From Rheinheimera sp. (GTDB lineage: Bacteria > Pseudomonadota > Gammaproteobacteria > Enterobacterales > Alteromonadaceae): 44,676 bases of DNA. Shown here piece after piece: positions 25,292 to 33,029 of this stretch; the stretch's first letter is position 1, and each line of letters begins with the position of its first letter. Location of the stretch: the NCBI GenBank assembly GCA_003543135.1, contig DPJG01000012.1, positions 1 through 44,676 on the forward strand. The letters are read 5' to 3'. The translations under genes were made by a program, and so were the position numbers. A model generated the notes under the pieces. It ran no database searches. It saw nothing but the letters and a program-made list of their open reading frames with translations, and had not been told where the DNA came from.

Positions 25292-26656
25292 ATGCAATGG
25301 ATGAAAAATTTAGTCTGTGTGGTTGTAGCTGCAGGCCTGCTCAGTGCCTGTAACAGTGATAACGATCCGGAACCTGTGGTGACCCCGCCGCCGGTGAAAC
25401 AAAGCAGTATTAAACTGGTGCATGCGGTGAGTGACGCACCTGCCGTCAGTATCGATGGTGGCCAGTTATTGCAGGTCGCCAAACTGGATTATGGTCAGAG
25501 TACCAATCTGGTGAGCCTGCCGGAAGGCAGCTATAACCTGGGGGTAGACGCTTTATTGCCACAAAATGGCAAAGCCAGGGTCATCAATGCCCAGGGGGTC
25601 ATGTTGTCGGCAGATAACAGCTATACCGTCTTTGCCACAGGCTCGGCTGCCGCCAGCAGCATAGCCCCTGTAGTGGTGGCAACGCCCGTGGCGACTGTGG
25701 CCAGTGGTAATGTCAGGGTCCGGGTGGTGCATGCTGCAGCAAGCGCGCCGCTGGTGGATATACACGTGACAGCACCTGGTGCGGCCTTGAGTTCGGGCAC
25801 TGTAGCGGCCAGCCTCGATTTTCGTCAGTACACAGCTCCGCTGACATTGACCGCAGGCAACTATCAGGTGCGCATTACTTTGCCGGCCAAGCCAGACACG
25901 GTGGTGTTTGACTCAGGCTCTGTAGCCCTTGCTTCAGGTGCGGATTTGACCATAGCGGCTATTAATAACAGATTTGCCGGCCCTTCACCTGTATCTTTGC
26001 TGGCGGTGAACGCCAATGGCACCTATGCCGATATTAAAGATGCTAACAGCACCGCAGATGTCCGGGTGGTGCATGCAGTGTCTGATGCACCGGCAGTGGA
26101 TGTGTTATTAAACAACAGCAAAGCCATTCCAAATCTTGCTTTCCCGGATTTTACCGGTTATGCCAATCTGAAGCCTGGCAGCTACAACGTGAAAGTGGCT
26201 GCTGCGGCAGATAACTCAGTGGTGGTGATTAATGCTGATCTGGATTTGGCTGCCGGTAGTTTTGCCACTGTGCTGGCAACAGGCTCGCTGGGGCAGGGCA
26301 GTATCACGCCGCTGGTGTTGGCTGACAACCCAAGACGTATTGCCACCGAAGCCCAGGTACGGCTGGTGCACGCTTCAACTCTGGCGGGCAATGTCGATAT
26401 TTATGTCACAGCAAGCTCAGATATCAGCAGCGCCACTCCTGCTTTTGCCAATGTGCCTTTTAAAGCCCAGACCGGTTATGTGTCCTTGCTGCCGGGCAAT
26501 TATGTGGTGACAGTGACGCCTGCCGGTACTAAAACAGCGGCGATAGGGCCACTGGCGTTAACCCTTTCCGGCAATAAGATTTACACCGCAGTGGCACGCG
26601 ATAGTGCGGATCGTACTGCACCTCTTGGTTTGATTTTGCTGGATGATTTTAACTAA
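25292..26656 (+). CDS. DUF4397 repeat lipoprotein
   Basis: From ATG 25292 (GGAG upstream) this is a 454-residue lipoprotein with lipobox LLSAC (Cys20). It contains four DUF4397 units, each opening with a VHA motif followed by a short variable loop and (V/L)DI-type strand: VHAVSDAP at 43, VHAAASAP at 146, VHAVSDAP at 260 and VHASTLAG at 359. Each unit also has a conserved (P)G(S/N)Y strand and a TVFATGS-like segment. DUF4397 is a beta-sandwich domain of unknown function on cell-surface or exported proteins. The gene sits alone between two terminators, interrupting the usual rnd-minE neighbourhood. Confidence 0.88.
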   Translation: MQWMKNLVCVVVAAGLLSACNSDNDPEPVVTPPPVKQSSIKLVHAVSDAPAVSIDGGQLLQVAKLDYGQSTNLVSLPEGSYNLGVDALLPQNGKARVINAQGVMLSADNSYTVFATGSAAASSIAPVVVATPVATVASGNVRVRVVHAAASAPLVDIHVTAPGAALSSGTVAASLDFRQYTAPLTLTAGNYQVRITLPAKPDTVVFDSGSVALASGADLTIAAINNRFAGPSPVSLLAVNANGTYADIKDANSTADVRVVHAVSDAPAVDVLLNNSKAIPNLAFPDFTGYANLKPGSYNVKVAAAADNSVVVINADLDLAAGSFATVLATGSLGQGSITPLVLADNPRRIATEAQVRLVHASTLAGNVDIYVTASSDISSATPAFANVPFKAQTGYVSLLPGNYVVTVTPAGTKTAAIGPLALTLSGNKIYTAVARDSADRTAPLGLILLDDFN

Positions 26657-26672
26657 GTGTTTGTAAAAAAAG

Positions 26673-26699
26673 AAAAAGGCCGCTATGCGGCCTTTTTTA
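26673..26699. terminator. Bidirectional terminator between DUF4397 gene and minE
   Basis: An 11-bp perfect stem (26673-26683 with 26687-26697, loop TAT) has T run on the right and A run on the left, so it can stop both the rightward lipoprotein transcript and the leftward min operon. Confidence 0.9.
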
Positions 26700-26713
26700 T
26701 TCAGTTTTTTAGC

Positions 26714-26974
26714 TTAACGTTTTTCTTCAGGGAAAGTGACGTTTAATTCCAGTACCGACAGTTCATCTGAGCTTTTTTCTAAAGTCACAGAGACTTGATC
26801 ATCAGCGATGTCCACATATTTACGGATCACTTCCAGAATATCGCGTTCAAGCTGCGGTAAATAATCCGGGCTGGTACGACGGCGTCTTTCATGCGCAACG
26901 ATGATCTGCAACCGCTCCTTGGCAGTCGATGCGGTGTTTTTCTTCGAGGAGCGGAAATAGTCGAGCAGCGACAT
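26714..26974 (-). CDS. minE: Cell division topological specificity factor MinE
   Basis: MinE stimulates MinD ATPase and sweeps MinCD to the poles so that FtsZ assembles only at mid-cell. The 86-residue protein has the MinD-binding segment ([18 protein letters not shown]) and the C-terminal topological-specificity domain ([21 protein letters not shown]). Length matches E. coli MinE (88). It follows minD by 3 bases as the last gene of minCDE. Confidence 0.98.
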   Translation of the reverse strand: MSLLDYFRSSKKNTASTAKERLQIIVAHERRRRTSPDYLPQLERDILEVIRKYVDIADDQVSVTLEKSSDELSVLELNVTFPEEKR

Positions 26975-26977
26975 AAG

Positions 26978-27787
26978 TTAGCCTCCGAAAATCCGTTTGA
27001 GTAAGCCTTTTTTCTCCACATTTAAAAAGCGGAACGGCACTTCTTCACCCAATAAACGGGCAACTGTGTCTAAATACGCCTGACCTGCGTCACTTTCGGT
27101 ATCCAGGATCACAGGTTGGCCAGAGTTTGACGCATTCAGGACGGCCTGAGACTCAGGAATAACACCCAAAAGTTTGATCGCCAGAATTTCATTGACGTCT
27201 TCCACACTCAGCATTTCGCCTTTAACAACACGCTCAGGGTTGTAGCGGGTTAACAATAAATGTTCTTTAATGCCCGGTAAGCCTTGTTCAGCGCGGCGAG
27301 ATTTGCTGGATAACATGCCCAGGATACGGTCAGAGTCACGCACTGATGATACTTCAGGGTTGGTGACGACTATGGCTTCGTCGGCAAAATACAATGCCAT
27401 CATGGCACCTGATTCAATACCGGCAGGTGAGTCGCAGAGAATAAAATCAAATTCTTCTGAAAGCTCGTTCAGCACGCGCTCTACGCCTTCTTTATATAAA
27501 GCGTCTTTATCACGGGTTTGTGAGGCCGGCAGAATATAAAGATTGTCCAGACGTTTATCACGGATCAGTGCTTGTTTTAAATTTGCTTCATTGTTGATCA
27601 CATTAACAAAGTCATACACCACACGACGTTCGCAACCCATGATCAGGTCAAGGTTACGCAAGCCGATATCAAAATCGACAATAACGGTTTTGTGGCCTTT
27701 TAATGCCAGGCCAGTACCAATAGCGGCACTGGAGGTGGTCTTACCAACGCCACCTTTACCTGAAGTCACAACTATGATTTTTGCCAT
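26978..27787 (-). CDS. minD: Septum site-determining ATPase MinD
   Basis: MinD is a membrane-bound ParA-type ATPase that recruits MinC and oscillates with MinE. The start at 27787 (MAKIIVVTSGKGG) gives 269 residues, as in E. coli (270); the frame extends three codons upstream. The deviant Walker A GKGGVGKTT is at about 10-18, the switch region DFDIGLRNLD follows, and the C-terminal amphipathic membrane-targeting helix ends KGLLKRIFGG. minC ends 12 bases upstream. Confidence 0.98.
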   Translation of the reverse strand: MAKIIVVTSGKGGVGKTTSSAAIGTGLALKGHKTVIVDFDIGLRNLDLIMGCERRVVYDFVNVINNEANLKQALIRDKRLDNLYILPASQTRDKDALYKEGVERVLNELSEEFDFILCDSPAGIESGAMMALYFADEAIVVTNPEVSSVRDSDRILGMLSSKSRRAEQGLPGIKEHLLLTRYNPERVVKGEMLSVEDVNEILAIKLLGVIPESQAVLNASNSGQPVILDTESDAGQAYLDTVARLLGEEVPFRFLNVEKKGLLKRIFGG

Positions 27788-27799
27788 AGCACACAATCC

Positions 27800-28501
27800 T
27801 TAGAATAATTCTGCTAATACTAATTGACCGTCCTGCAAGCTGATACAAGCCGACTTGCCCCAAAATTCGCCTTGCAGGCTTTCACTTAACCAATAGTTAC
27901 CGGCAATCGAGATTAACTCGGGTTGCATATTGTAACAATAGATCTTTTTACTGCTGTCCCCGCTGGCGCCTGCAATAGCTTTACCGCGCAAAGAACCGTA
28001 AATATGGATATTGCCATCGGCAATGACTTCGGCACCGGCACCCACTGTGCCTTTGATAATTAAATCGGCGCCTTTGACATAAATTTGCTGGCCTGAGCGG
28101 ATATTTTGCTCAATCAGTTTGTTTTCCACCGGCACTACCGGAGCAGGCGCAGGTGCCGGCGCTGGTGCAACAGTTTTTGCCGGTTCTGCTTTGGTATTTT
28201 TACTCAGCTGCAAAGCGGCAAGGCCGGCCTGATGGGCGGCTTTTTTCAGCTCGCTACTGGCACCACAAACCCCGACCAACACCAGCTGTAATTCAATAAA
28301 CAACTGTTTAATGGCAATAAAATCGGGAATTTGGCTGGCGTTTTCTACGTTGATCACCACGGGTGCCTGCAGAAAAAAACCAGGCGCCTGCGCCAGTTTT
28401 TGCTGCAGTTGGCTACGCAGCCCAGCAACGCTGAAGTCCTGACAATATAAAACTGATAAAGGAAACAAACTTCCTTTTAACTCAAATGAGTGATCCGACA
28501 T
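27800..28501 (-). CDS. minC: Septum formation inhibitor MinC
   Basis: MinC blocks FtsZ polymer assembly away from mid-cell. The start at 28501 (MSDHSFELKG) gives 233 residues (E. coli 231). The N-terminal FtsZ-inhibiting domain runs to about 105. A proline/alanine linker (APAPAPAPAP-type) follows, and the C-terminal beta-helix that binds MinD and the septum begins near IRSGQQIYVKGADLII. The upstream open frame (to 28597) lacks homology to the family and overlaps the promoter region shared with ycgL. Confidence 0.96.
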   Translation of the reverse strand: MSDHSFELKGSLFPLSVLYCQDFSVAGLRSQLQQKLAQAPGFFLQAPVVINVENASQIPDFIAIKQLFIELQLVLVGVCGASSELKKAAHQAGLAALQLSKNTKAEPAKTVAPAPAPAPAPVVPVENKLIEQNIRSGQQIYVKGADLIIKGTVGAGAEVIADGNIHIYGSLRGKAIAGASGDSSKKIYCYNMQPELISIAGNYWLSESLQGEFWGKSACISLQDGQLVLAELF

Positions 28502-28610
28502 AACAACCGCGAGTGCAAAATGAATGATTAGGTTTGTTTTTATCTTTCCTGCGTGCCATTTACAGTCGAAAAACCGCCTTTTTGACCAGTTCTGCAAGCT
28601 GTGGCAACGG

Positions 28611-28639
28611 TTCGCAAGCTAAGCGCTTCATGGTATAGT
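28611..28639 (+). promoter_or_regulatory. Candidate ycgL promoter
   Basis: TTCGCA (28611-28616) and TATAGT (28634-28639) are separated by 17 bases, matching consensus at 4 and 5 of 6 positions. It lies about 45 bases before the ycgL ATG in the region divergent from minC. Confidence 0.45.
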
Positions 28640-28682
28640 CTGCGCCAGTGTTAGGCAAGTTACCCAGAGTAGATTTTGTGCC

Positions 28683-28958
28683 ATGTTGACCGTCATTTAT
28701 AAAAGCCCGCGTAAAGACCAAACCTATTTATATCTGCTCAAAAGAGACGACTTCAGTAGTGTGCCTAAAGCACTGCTGGAAACCTTTGGTAAACCCCAAC
28801 TGGTGACAGTGCTGGATTTAACAAAACGCAGTCAGTTAGCAGGCGCCGATCTGGAAAAAGTGAAAACCATGCTGAATGAGCAGGGTTTTTATTTGCAGTT
28901 GCCACCACCGCCGGAAGATTTATTGGCCGAGCATAAAGACTGGTTAGCAAAAAAATAA
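28683..28958 (+). CDS. ycgL: YcgL domain protein
   Basis: This small 91-residue protein begins [18 protein letters not shown] and contains [14 protein letters not shown], the signature of the YcgL family. The structure is known for the family but the role is not. It is divergent from minC, a linkage conserved across gammaproteobacteria, and is followed after 11 bases by the transglycosylase gene, so the two are probably cotranscribed. Confidence 0.95.
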   Translation: MLTVIYKSPRKDQTYLYLLKRDDFSSVPKALLETFGKPQLVTVLDLTKRSQLAGADLEKVKTMLNEQGFYLQLPPPPEDLLAEHKDWLAKK

Positions 28959-28969
28959 GGAAGTTTGAT

Positions 28970-30157
28970 TTGTTTCGATTTGTATTGATGGCCTCTCTGG
29001 CCTTGTCGGGCGCCGCCTGCAGCAGCAAGGCATCCGATCAGCAAGCGGCCGCAGCTTCGGCAAATAGCCTATCAACTGCGTCCACAAGTTCGGCAACCAC
29101 TGCTTCAACCAGCACGGTAACAACATTACCGCCGGCAGCGGCTCAGGCAAAAGCACCAGAGGCAAAAACCGCCAAAGGTTTTGCCCGTTACAGCAAAAAG
29201 CTGAAAAAAGAAGCGCTGGCGCGAGGTTATGACAAAAAGCTGGTGGATCAGGTATTTGCCAGCCTGACTTTTCACGCCAAAGTGGTGGTTGCTGACAAAG
29301 GTCAGCCGGAATTTGTAGAAACTTTAGATACTTATTTGCCAAAACGGGTGAATAAACAGCGTATTGATATGGCTGTGAAGATGTATCAGACCCATCAGAC
29401 TGAATTAAAGCAGGTGGAGCAAAAATACGGTGTGCCGGCCCGTTTTGTGGTGGCGCTGTGGGGGCTGGAAAGTGCCTTTGGCCGTATTACCGGCAATTAT
29501 TCAGTGCCATCGGCACTGGCAACGCTGGCTTATGAAGGCAGACGGGAAGCCTTTTTTAAAGAAGAGTTTTTTTTAGCGCTGGATATTCTGGCGCAGGGGC
29601 ATATCAGCCTGAAGGAGATGAAAGGCTCCTGGGCCGGCGCTATGGGCCATACCCAGTTTATGCCAAGCTCATTTATGAAATATGCGCAGGACGGTGATGG
29701 CGATGGGCATAAAGATATCTGGACCAACAGATCCGATGCTTTTGCCTCTATCGCCAACTATTTAAAAACCGAAGGCTGGCAACAAGGGGTGACCTGGGGC
29801 CGGCAGGTGAAGTTACCGCCAAACTTTGATTTTAGTCTGGTGATCCCAAAAGGCAGTAAAGACCGTGCCCAGTGGCTGCAATGGTGGGCAAAGTCAGAGC
29901 GACCGCTCAGTGAGTGGCGCAAATTGGGGCTGACCAATATCGATGGCACCGCTTTGCCAGGTCGCGATTTAAAAGCGGCGCTGGTGATGCCGGATGATAA
30001 AGAAGGTAGGGCTTATCTGGCCTATCACAATTATCAGACGCTGATGCACTGGAACCGCTCTTATTATTTTGTCAGCAGTGTCGGTTATCTGGCCGATGAA
30101 ATCAGCCGGGCCAACAGCAATACAAAAACTGCAACCACAGCAAAAAAACGGGGATAG
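28970..30157 (+). CDS. MltB-type lytic murein transglycosylase, lipoprotein
   Basis: This enzyme cleaves the MurNAc-GlcNAc bond in peptidoglycan, leaving 1,6-anhydro ends. The start is TTG at 28970 with AAGGAAG upstream; the first ATG (28988) would remove most of the signal peptide. The 395-residue lipoprotein has lipobox SGAAC (Cys17) and a Ser/Thr/Ala-rich linker to about 65. An SLT_2 domain follows, with catalytic Glu167 in ALWGLESAFGR and the MltB motifs GAMGHTQFMPSSF and DGDGDGHKDIW. It is probably anchored to the outer membrane. It ends one base before ycgM. Confidence 0.92.
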   Translation: MFRFVLMASLALSGAACSSKASDQQAAAASANSLSTASTSSATTASTSTVTTLPPAAAQAKAPEAKTAKGFARYSKKLKKEALARGYDKKLVDQVFASLTFHAKVVVADKGQPEFVETLDTYLPKRVNKQRIDMAVKMYQTHQTELKQVEQKYGVPARFVVALWGLESAFGRITGNYSVPSALATLAYEGRREAFFKEEFFLALDILAQGHISLKEMKGSWAGAMGHTQFMPSSFMKYAQDGDGDGHKDIWTNRSDAFASIANYLKTEGWQQGVTWGRQVKLPPNFDFSLVIPKGSKDRAQWLQWWAKSERPLSEWRKLGLTNIDGTALPGRDLKAALVMPDDKEGRAYLAYHNYQTLMHWNRSYYFVSSVGYLADEISRANSNTKTATTAKKRG

Positions 30158-30158
30158 C

Positions 30159-30845
30159 ATGAGTTATCAACATCAGGACTGGCAGGGCAAAACTATTGAT
30201 TTGCCAAAAGGCAAAGTGGTGTGTATCGGGCAAAATTACCTGGATCATATTCAGGAAATGCAAAGTAAAACTGCGCCTGAGGCGTTGTTTTTTATCAAAC
30301 CAGCTACAGCGCTGTGCCCGTTAGCGGCTGAATTTGCCATTCCAACCCAGCATGGTGCTGTGCACAACGAAACCGAAATTGCAGTGTTGATTGGCAAAAA
30401 ACTCAGCAAAGCCAGTGAAGATGAAGTGATGGATGCTATCTGGGGTTATAGCCTGGCGCTTGATTTAACTTTGCGTGATGTACAGGCCAAATTAAAACAG
30501 CTGGGCCGGCCCTGGGAAATAGCCAAAGGTTTTGACGGCGCCTGCCCGCTGGGTGCTTTTGTGCCTGCTGAGGTTATTCAGGCGCCACAACAGCTGCAAT
30601 TTTCCCTTTATGTGAATGGCGAGCCGCGCCAGCAAGGGGATGCCGGTTTGATGATCCGTGGCATCAGAGCCATGCTCAGTGAAATGAGCCAGTGGTTCAG
30701 TCTGGAACCCGGTGATGTGGTGCTGACCGGCACTCCGGCCGGCGTTGGCCCTTTAACACCAGGTGATAAGCTGCAATTAACCATGCGGTCAGATACGACT
30801 GTGCTGCTGGATGTTCAGACCAGCGTCAGCATGCAGTCTTTATAA
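30159..30845 (+). CDS. ycgM: Fumarylacetoacetate hydrolase family protein YcgM
   Basis: YcgM resembles acylpyruvases and oxaloacetate tautomerases/decarboxylases of the FAH fold. From ATG 30159 it is 228 residues (E. coli 219). Visible motifs are CIGQNYLDHIQEM, LFIKPATALC, the metal-binding HNETEIAVLIG (ExE) and the closing GDVVLTGTPAGVGPL. The 90-base open extension upstream lies inside the transglycosylase gene and is not used. ycgL, ycgM and ycgN are neighbours in E. coli too. Confidence 0.94.
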   Translation: MSYQHQDWQGKTIDLPKGKVVCIGQNYLDHIQEMQSKTAPEALFFIKPATALCPLAAEFAIPTQHGAVHNETEIAVLIGKKLSKASEDEVMDAIWGYSLALDLTLRDVQAKLKQLGRPWEIAKGFDGACPLGAFVPAEVIQAPQQLQFSLYVNGEPRQQGDAGLMIRGIRAMLSEMSQWFSLEPGDVVLTGTPAGVGPLTPGDKLQLTMRSDTTVLLDVQTSVSMQSL

Positions 30846-30872
30846 GGTGCCTTTGCGCACACAGGAATTCAA

Positions 30873-31373
30873 ATGACGTTACAAGATAAGTTCTGGGAAA
30901 CCAAAACGCTGGAAGAAATGACAACCGCAGAGTGGGAAGCCGTTTGTGATGGCTGCGCCAAATGTTGTCTGAATAAATTTATCCATGAGGAAGACGAAAG
31001 CCTGGAAGGGCCAACCGACTACATCATGCCGGAAGAAACAGTGTATTTTACCAATATTGCCTGTCAGTACCTGAACAGCAATAAATGTGAATGCAGCTGT
31101 TATGAAAACCGCACTGTACTGGTGCCGGACTGCGTGAAGTTAACCAAAGAAAATTTAAAAGATATCTTTTTTATGCCAACCAGCTGCAGCTACCGCCGTT
31201 TGCAGGAAGGCCGGGGTTTACCCAGCTGGCATCCGCTGCTCAATAACGGCAAAAAAAGTCTGATGCATAAAAAGCAGATGTCGGTGCGCAATAAAACCAT
31301 CTCTGAAGCTGCGGTCAGGCTGGAAGATTTTGAAGATCATATCGTCAGCTGGCCGCTGAATGATTTAGATTAG
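30873..31373 (+). CDS. ycgN: YcgN family cysteine-cluster protein
   Basis: This 166-residue member of the UPF0260/YcgN family has Cys residues spaced as in metal or iron-sulfur proteins: CDGCAKCCLNK near residue 28, ACQYLNSNKCECSCYE, PDCVKL and TSCSYR. The N-terminal FWETKTLEEMTTAEWEAVCDGC matches E. coli YcgN closely. Function is not known. GGAATTC-type Shine-Dalgarno precedes the ATG. It is 27 bases after ycgM. Confidence 0.94.
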   Translation: MTLQDKFWETKTLEEMTTAEWEAVCDGCAKCCLNKFIHEEDESLEGPTDYIMPEETVYFTNIACQYLNSNKCECSCYENRTVLVPDCVKLTKENLKDIFFMPTSCSYRRLQEGRGLPSWHPLLNNGKKSLMHKKQMSVRNKTISEAAVRLEDFEDHIVSWPLNDLD

Positions 31374-31401
31374 TTTATTGAATTTAAAAGGAAATTTCCT
31401 A

Positions 31402-32028
31402 GTGAACTGGTTAGCCGAATATAAAGAATTATTGGCTTTTAGCCCGGCCATAGCGCAGATCATTATCAGCAGCATAGTGCTGCTGTTTTATGCGGTATTA
31501 AGCCGCCGTATTGCGCCTTTTATTTACCGTACTATTGCCGCCACTATGCTCAAAGAGGAAATGAACCGCCGCGCTATGGTGGTGTTTCATATCCTGCTGT
31601 TTTTATTGCTGGTGGTGGTGCTGAGTATCGTCTGGGGCATCGACATCAAGGGCTTGTTAGTTCTGGCTTCTTCAATGATTGCCGTGGTCGGTGTGGCGTT
31701 ATTTGCTGCCTGGAGTTTACTCAGTAATATCACCGCTTTTTTTATTTTGCTGGGCCAAAGCAGCTTTTCCCAGGGCGCTACTGTAAGGGTCATTGACGGC
31801 AGTAACCATGTGGAAGGCACCATAGTGGAAGTGAATTTATTCAGCACTGTGCTGCGCACCAAAGATGGTGAGCTGGTGGTGTATCCGAATAACCTGATAG
31901 TGTCGCGCCCCGTGGTGGTGAAATCAGACGGCCATGGCAACAGCTTAAAATCGCCTGCTATTTCACAGCTGGAGCGCTGGAAAAAACGCCGTCAGGCGCA
32001 AAAAGGCCATTTACCACATAAAGCTTAG
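31402..32028 (+). CDS. Small MscS-type mechanosensitive channel
   Basis: This is an inner-membrane channel of the MscS superfamily that would release solutes on osmotic downshock. From GTG 31402 (AAGGAAA upstream) it is 208 residues with three transmembrane helices (about 15-35, 58-80, 85-115). The pore-lining helix is followed by the beta domain (FSQGATVRVID, then EGTIVEVNLFSTVLRTKDGELVVYPNNLI). It lacks the C-terminal vestibule of E. coli MscS (286 residues). A TTG eight codons upstream is an alternative start. Confidence 0.88.
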   Translation: MNWLAEYKELLAFSPAIAQIIISSIVLLFYAVLSRRIAPFIYRTIAATMLKEEMNRRAMVVFHILLFLLLVVVLSIVWGIDIKGLLVLASSMIAVVGVALFAAWSLLSNITAFFILLGQSSFSQGATVRVIDGSNHVEGTIVEVNLFSTVLRTKDGELVVYPNNLIVSRPVVVKSDGHGNSLKSPAISQLERWKKRRQAQKGHLPHKA

Positions 32029-32042
32029 GCAGAGTTGTTGAT

Positions 32043-32074
32043 AAAAAACGGCGTCCCTGGACGCCGTTTTTTTT
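32043..32074. terminator. Bidirectional terminator between mscS-like gene and cysZ
   Basis: A stem of 13 bp (about 32043-32055 with 32060-32072, loop CCTG) with A run left and T run right lies between convergent genes. Confidence 0.92.
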
Positions 32075-32113
32075 ACTCTGTGTATCTGACACAGCTTACA
32101 CAGTGGTGCAGTG

Positions 32114-32827
32114 TTAGCGCGGATAATGACTGGTTTTAAAGCGGTCGACCCAAAGTGCAGTGGCACCACAGACCGCGACCGGCATCACCAGTAAATTTAA
32201 AAAAGGCACCATGCTGGCCACCGCCACTGTAATGCCAAAACCATAACTGCCACTTAAGTCAGCACGCAACTGCTGGCGCATAGTGTCAAAAGGCACTTTG
32301 TGGTTGTCGTAGGCATAATCACAATACTGAATCGCCATCATCCAGGCGGTAAACAAAAACCACATCAGCTGACCCACCAGCGGAATAAAGAAAAACGCCA
32401 GTAAAAAAATCACCGCTCTTGGCAGGCAATACACAAACTTGGTCCACTCCCGCGCCAGCATCCGTGGTACATCTTTTAAAAAGGCGGCAAAACCCTGATC
32501 CGGCAAGGTCTGGCCTGTCAGATGCTGTTCTACTTTTTCGCTGAGCAGCGCATTAAAAGGTGCGGCAATAAAATTGGCGACCATGGTAAAGCTAAAAGCC
32601 AGGGTCAACACTGTACTCAGCACCAATAAAGGCCAAATGACATAAGATAAAAAAGATAAAAACTCAGGCACAAAACCCATCAGGTAATCGACCCAACCCT
32701 GCACCTGCTGCAACAGGAAAAAAAACGCCACTGCAAATAACAGCAGGTTAATCGTAAGCGGAATCAGCACAAAACGGCGTAAGCCTTTGGTGCTTAATAA
32801 ACCAAGACCCTGAAAAAAATAATGCAT
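32114..32827 (-). CDS. cysZ: Sulfate transporter CysZ
   Basis: CysZ is an inner-membrane sulfate permease feeding cysteine synthesis. The 237-residue protein begins MHYFFQGLGLLSTKGLRRFVLIPL and has four or so long hydrophobic segments, with the family motifs FIAAPFNALLSEKVE and FDTMRQQLR. In E. coli cysZ lies beside zipA and ligA. Here it is divergent from smc, which precedes zipA, so the neighbourhood is partly conserved. Confidence 0.93.
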   Translation of the reverse strand: MHYFFQGLGLLSTKGLRRFVLIPLTINLLLFAVAFFFLLQQVQGWVDYLMGFVPEFLSFLSYVIWPLLVLSTVLTLAFSFTMVANFIAAPFNALLSEKVEQHLTGQTLPDQGFAAFLKDVPRMLAREWTKFVYCLPRAVIFLLAFFFIPLVGQLMWFLFTAWMMAIQYCDYAYDNHKVPFDTMRQQLRADLSGSYGFGITVAVASMVPFLNLLVMPVAVCGATALWVDRFKTSHYPR

Positions 32828-33029
32828 ATCAACTCCCTACAACCTATGGCCTTATCGCACCGTTTTTATCGCTACAGCGCGATACCCATTTTGCCCAAAG
32901 CAGCAGTGCATCTGCCCAATTGCGGCTAGCTTAGAAGGCAAAGCCCTGATCGGCAATAGTTTTACCGTGACACCCCAAAGTCATTTTGTTACATTCTGTA
33001 AGTGCAATAAGGCCGATAATAACGAAAGC

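Noticed and set aside
28502-28597. Longer MinC starting at 28597
   Set aside because: The extra 32 residues do not fit the family and would cover the divergent promoter region; MSDHSFELKG matches the normal start.
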